From assembly GCA_026994125.1 (NCBI GenBank), contig JALWRJ010000241.1:1-6128 (forward strand): a stretch of DNA of 6,128 nt. Reading direction: 5' to 3'. The position numbers and the translations under genes were made by a program. Source of the DNA: Cyclobacteriaceae bacterium (GTDB taxonomy: Bacteria > Bacteroidota > Bacteroidia > Cytophagales > Cyclobacteriaceae). The notes under the pieces were generated by a model, which was given only the letters and a program-made list of their open reading frames with translations, did not search any database and was not told the origin of the DNA. Shown piece after piece: positions 5,551 to 6,128 of the stretch. Within the stretch, counting starts at the first letter, position 1, and each line of letters begins with the position of its first letter.

Positions 5551-5889
5551 ATGAACCAACAACAAACCGTAAAAGAAATTTCAGTACATCAGTTGGCCGA
5601 TTGGCAAAAATACCACAGGCCTTTTCAGCTAATTGATGTGCGTGAAGCCTATGAAAAACGCGTGGCCGATATTGGAGGCAAGCTTATTCCTTTAGAACAA
5701 ATCTATTTTCACCTGGCCGAGTTTGCACACGACAAGCCGGTAGTAATTTATTGCCGCAGCGGCCGCAGAAGTGCCCTGGCGGTGGCTCAGTTGCAGCAAA
5801 CTACCGGCAGGTCTAATTTCTACAACCTGCAAGGAGGCATCTTAGCCTGGGCAGCCCACATTGATACTACACTATCGCTTGAACTATAA
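5551..5889 (+). CDS. Single-domain rhodanese (sulfurtransferase)
   Basis: A 112-residue protein forming one rhodanese domain, close to the 100-110 residues of GlpE/PspE-like stand-alone enzymes. The fold marker LIDVREAYE (27-35) and the active-site loop CRSGRRS (68-74, catalytic Cys68 following VVIY) are present, as is the late NLQGGILAW motif (92-100). The family carries sulfane sulfur as a cysteine persulfide and hands it to acceptors such as thiols or sulfur-carrier proteins. No signal peptide is seen, so it should be cytoplasmic. It is the first gene after the tandem attenuators and lies 12 bases before the sulfhydrylase gene, so it is predicted to be induced by methionine shortage. A role in supplying sulfide or persulfide for homocysteine synthesis is inferred. 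The ATG at 5551 is the natural start, in an A/T-rich context without Shine-Dalgarno. Confidence 0.93.
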   Translation: MNQQQTVKEISVHQLADWQKYHRPFQLIDVREAYEKRVADIGGKLIPLEQIYFHLAEFAHDKPVVIYCRSGRRSALAVAQLQQTTGRSNFYNLQGGILAWAAHIDTTLSLEL

Positions 5890-5901
5890 GTATAAAAACT
5901 C

Positions 5902-6128
5902 ATGAATTTGCATTTTGAAACACAAGCTATAAGAACGCAAATGGAACAAACTCCACAGCGCGAGCATTCTTCGCCTTTGTATCTAACCAGTAGTTTTACT
6001 TATGATTCGGCACAACAGGGTGCAGATTTGTTTAGTGGCGAGAACCAAGGTAATTTATACAGCAGGTTTTCTAACCCAAATACCGATGAGCTTGCCCGCA
6101 AGCTGGCATTGCTAGAGCACACCGAAGC
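5902..6128 (+). CDS. metZ: O-succinylhomoserine sulfhydrylase / cystathionine gamma-synthase-family PLP enzyme (3' partial)
   Basis: The first 75 codons of a Cys/Met-metabolism PLP enzyme, cut by the window end. Visible are HFETQAIRTQ (4-13), HSSPLYLTSSFTY (22-34 region) and NLYSRFSNPNTDELARKLALLE, in which the YSRxxNP motif belongs to this family and helps bind cofactor phosphate in the neighbouring subunit. The catalytic lysine lies beyond the window. The wording of the N-terminus matches, from memory, proteins annotated as O-succinylhomoserine sulfhydrylase (MetZ) in Bacteroidota. These make homocysteine from an activated homoserine and sulfide. Cystathionine gamma-synthase (MetB) or O-acetylhomoserine sulfhydrylase (MetY) cannot be excluded from this fragment, so the symbol is provisional. 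ATG 5902 lies 12 bases after the rhodanese stop, indicating one operon under the Met attenuators. Confidence 0.85.
   Translation, partial: MNLHFETQAIRTQMEQTPQREHSSPLYLTSSFTYDSAQQGADLFSGENQGNLYSRFSNPNTDELARKLALLEHTE

Overview
The window looks like chromosomal DNA of a Bacteroidota bacterium, perhaps of the Cytophagales or a related order. The reasons are moderate AT-richness, starts preceded by A/T-rich sequence with no Shine-Dalgarno motif, putative -7 elements resembling the phylum's TAnnTTTG box, and protein families whose wording (flippase-like protein, MetZ-type sulfhydrylase) fits that phylum. Lineage is inferred from style, not from a marker gene. All supported genes are on the + strand.

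Region 1 (1-4443) is an envelope/polysaccharide block. It holds the C-terminus of a flippase-like (lysylphosphatidylglycerol-synthase TM type) membrane protein, a membrane-bound family 2 glycosyltransferase, a GAF-like plus SpoIIE/PP2C-type phosphatase, a NodB-type polysaccharide deacetylase and a second membrane-bound family 2 glycosyltransferase. The first two genes overlap by one base (TAATG). After an 80-base gap with a possible promoter, the last three are joined by TGATG stop/start overlaps, so a signalling phosphatase is translationally chained to two glycan enzymes.

Region 2 (4471-5141) holds moaD and moaE, the two subunits of molybdopterin synthase.

Region 3 (5142-5550) lacks an ordinary gene but is the most interesting part. 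It holds two consecutive, complete-looking transcription attenuators of the leader-peptide type. Unit 1 is a 26-codon ORF with the run MMNIAMMMC, followed by a strong hairpin-plus-T-tract terminator. Unit 2 is a 30-codon ORF with the core IMGYIIMCM, followed by a second hairpin-plus-T-tract. In both, a segment just after the last Met codon can pair with the 5' arm of the terminator, forming a mutually exclusive antiterminator. In unit 1 that segment can also pair with an early part of the leader ORF, giving the classical 1:2 / 2:3 / 3:4 set.

Region 4 (5551-6128) is what the two units control: a single-domain rhodanese and the start of an O-succinylhomoserine sulfhydrylase/cystathionine gamma-synthase-family enzyme, cut by the window end. 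Met-rich leaders in front of a homocysteine/methionine-synthesis gene make a consistent story. When charged Met-tRNA (possibly also Cys-tRNA) is scarce, ribosomes stall on the Met/Cys codons, both antiterminators form, and the rhodanese-sulfhydrylase operon is transcribed. With ample Met-tRNA, transcription has two chances to stop. The serial arrangement is the main candidate for something not previously described; I cannot search the literature or databases from here.
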